A stretch of 64,000 nt of DNA, from contig NZ_CP136423.1 of NCBI RefSeq assembly GCF_034356035.1, forward strand, positions 1,798,001 through 1,862,000, given 5' to 3'. This document shows positions 63,543 to 64,000 of the stretch, one piece after another. This stretch comes from Blautia hydrogenotrophica DSM 10507. GTDB lineage: Bacteria > Bacillota > Clostridia > Lachnospirales > Lachnospiraceae. The position numbers and the translations under genes are program-made. The notes under the pieces are model-generated. The model searched no databases and was not told the DNA's origin. It was given only the letters and a program-made list of their open reading frames with translations. How positions within the stretch are numbered: position 1 is the first letter of the stretch; each line of letters opens with the position of its first letter.

Positions 63543-64000
63543 TTATTCTCCTTTCTTCTCTTTTGAGGCCGTCAACAATGCAAGCGCAATAGAATTTAAT
63601 TTCGCCTGCTCTGAATCTGCCCGTGAAGTCACAACCACTGGAGCTTTTGCCCCGATAATGATGCCTGCGTTTTCCGCTCTTGCAAAAAAGACCAAGGATT
63701 TGTAAAGAACATTTCCCGCTTCAATCTGCGGAACCAACAGGATGTCCGCCATTCCCGCAGATGCATCTTGAATTCCTTTGTGTTTGGCAGCCTCAACGGA
63801 AACCGCATTGTCCAGAGCAAACGGGCCTGCTACGGTACAGCCGGTGATCTCTCCTTTTTGATTCATCTCCACCAGCTCCTGTGCATCCAAAGTTGCCTGC
63901 ATCTTAGGATTTACCTTCTCCACTGCACAGATACAAGCTGCTATCGGATGCTCGATCCCCAGTGAATGGGCAACAGATACTGCGCTTTGAACGATCTCCT
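63543..64000 (-). CDS. ptb: Phosphate butyryltransferase, partial (5' end outside window)
   Basis: Exchanges acyl-CoA and phosphate to give acyl-phosphate plus CoA. The reading frame stays open to the window edge: it begins EIVQSAVSVAHSLG at 63998, so the start codon and N-terminal about half are missing. The 151 visible residues include the GCTVAGPFALDNAVS and ADILLVPQIEAGN motifs of the phosphotransacylase family. It precedes buk by 1 bp, the standard ptb-buk arrangement. Confidence 0.92.
   Translation of the reverse strand, partial: EIVQSAVSVAHSLGIEHPIAACICAVEKVNPKMQATLDAQELVEMNQKGEITGCTVAGPFALDNAVSVEAAKHKGIQDASAGMADILLVPQIEAGNVLYKSLVFFARAENAGIIIGAKAPVVVTSRADSEQAKLNSIALALLTASKEKKGE

Overview
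The window reads as chromosomal DNA of an anaerobic, spore-forming Firmicute, most likely a member of the Lachnospiraceae (Clostridia). Supporting signs are spore genes (alpha/beta-type SASP, YlbJ, GerW), a clostridial Rnf complex in the order C-D-G-E-A-B, a GlgC/GlgD pair, a five-gene sodium-pump decarboxylase operon, an ispH gene overlapping a ribosomal protein S1 gene, and ferredoxin-dependent 2-oxoacid oxidation joined to Ptb/Buk. I cannot fix the genus. I see no rRNA, tRNA, CRISPR array, prophage or insertion sequence with a transposase. Nearly all genes are on the minus strand; the plus-strand exceptions are ylbJ, the SASP gene, rpmB, glgC-glgD and a ribonuclease H-like gene.

Layout, low to high coordinates. 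0-12.9 kb holds housekeeping and cell-envelope genes: recU, signal peptidase I, an RluA-type pseudouridine synthase, a YgiQ radical SAM protein, a HAD phosphatase, a small alarmone synthetase, an M23 peptidase, an aminoacyl-histidine dipeptidase, ylbJ, a coiled-coil protein, and coaD-rsmD-mgsA behind a clear sigma-A promoter. A SASP gene and a DUF6465 gene face each other across a shared terminator. 12.9-20.1 kb holds recG-fakA-like-Asp23, rpmB, a 45-residue membrane ORF, gerW, DUF2953, a conserved hypothetical and a NUDIX gene. 20.3-28.5 kb holds a PBP2-type transpeptidase and FtsW/RodA whose genes overlap by 104 bp, a U32 peptidase, zapA, ruvBA and a pair resembling EetA/EetB. 28.5-40 kb holds a two-component system with an FtsX-type ABC transporter, glgC-glgD, an OFA-family MFS transporter, DUF3783, and a PadR-DUF1700-DUF4097 operon with a promoter-embedded palindrome. 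40-46 kb holds rnfCDGEAB and a ribonuclease H-like gene. 46-51 kb holds a thioesterase, S1, ispH, cmk and a YhiN-type flavoprotein. 51-56.5 kb is the sodium-pump decarboxylase operon. 56.7-64 kb is a co-directional run ptb-buk-ATPase-vorD-vorB-vorA-vorC-brnQ-ilvE.

How the parts may work together (inference). The last run fits complete branched-chain amino-acid fermentation: BrnQ takes the amino acid up, IlvE transaminates it, Vor oxidises the 2-oxoacid to an acyl-CoA with reduced ferredoxin, and Ptb/Buk turn the acyl-CoA into a branched fatty acid plus ATP. Rnf can convert the reduced ferredoxin into an ion gradient, and the decarboxylase operon can also export sodium. In this assembly brnQ is interrupted by a one-base expansion of a T homopolymer.

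Two families of structured intergenic repeats stand out. One is MITE-like, with GTAAC-type terminal inverted repeats and an 8-bp target duplication at one copy. The other is a roughly 200-bp mosaic present in three copies plus a half copy, always downstream of a gene.
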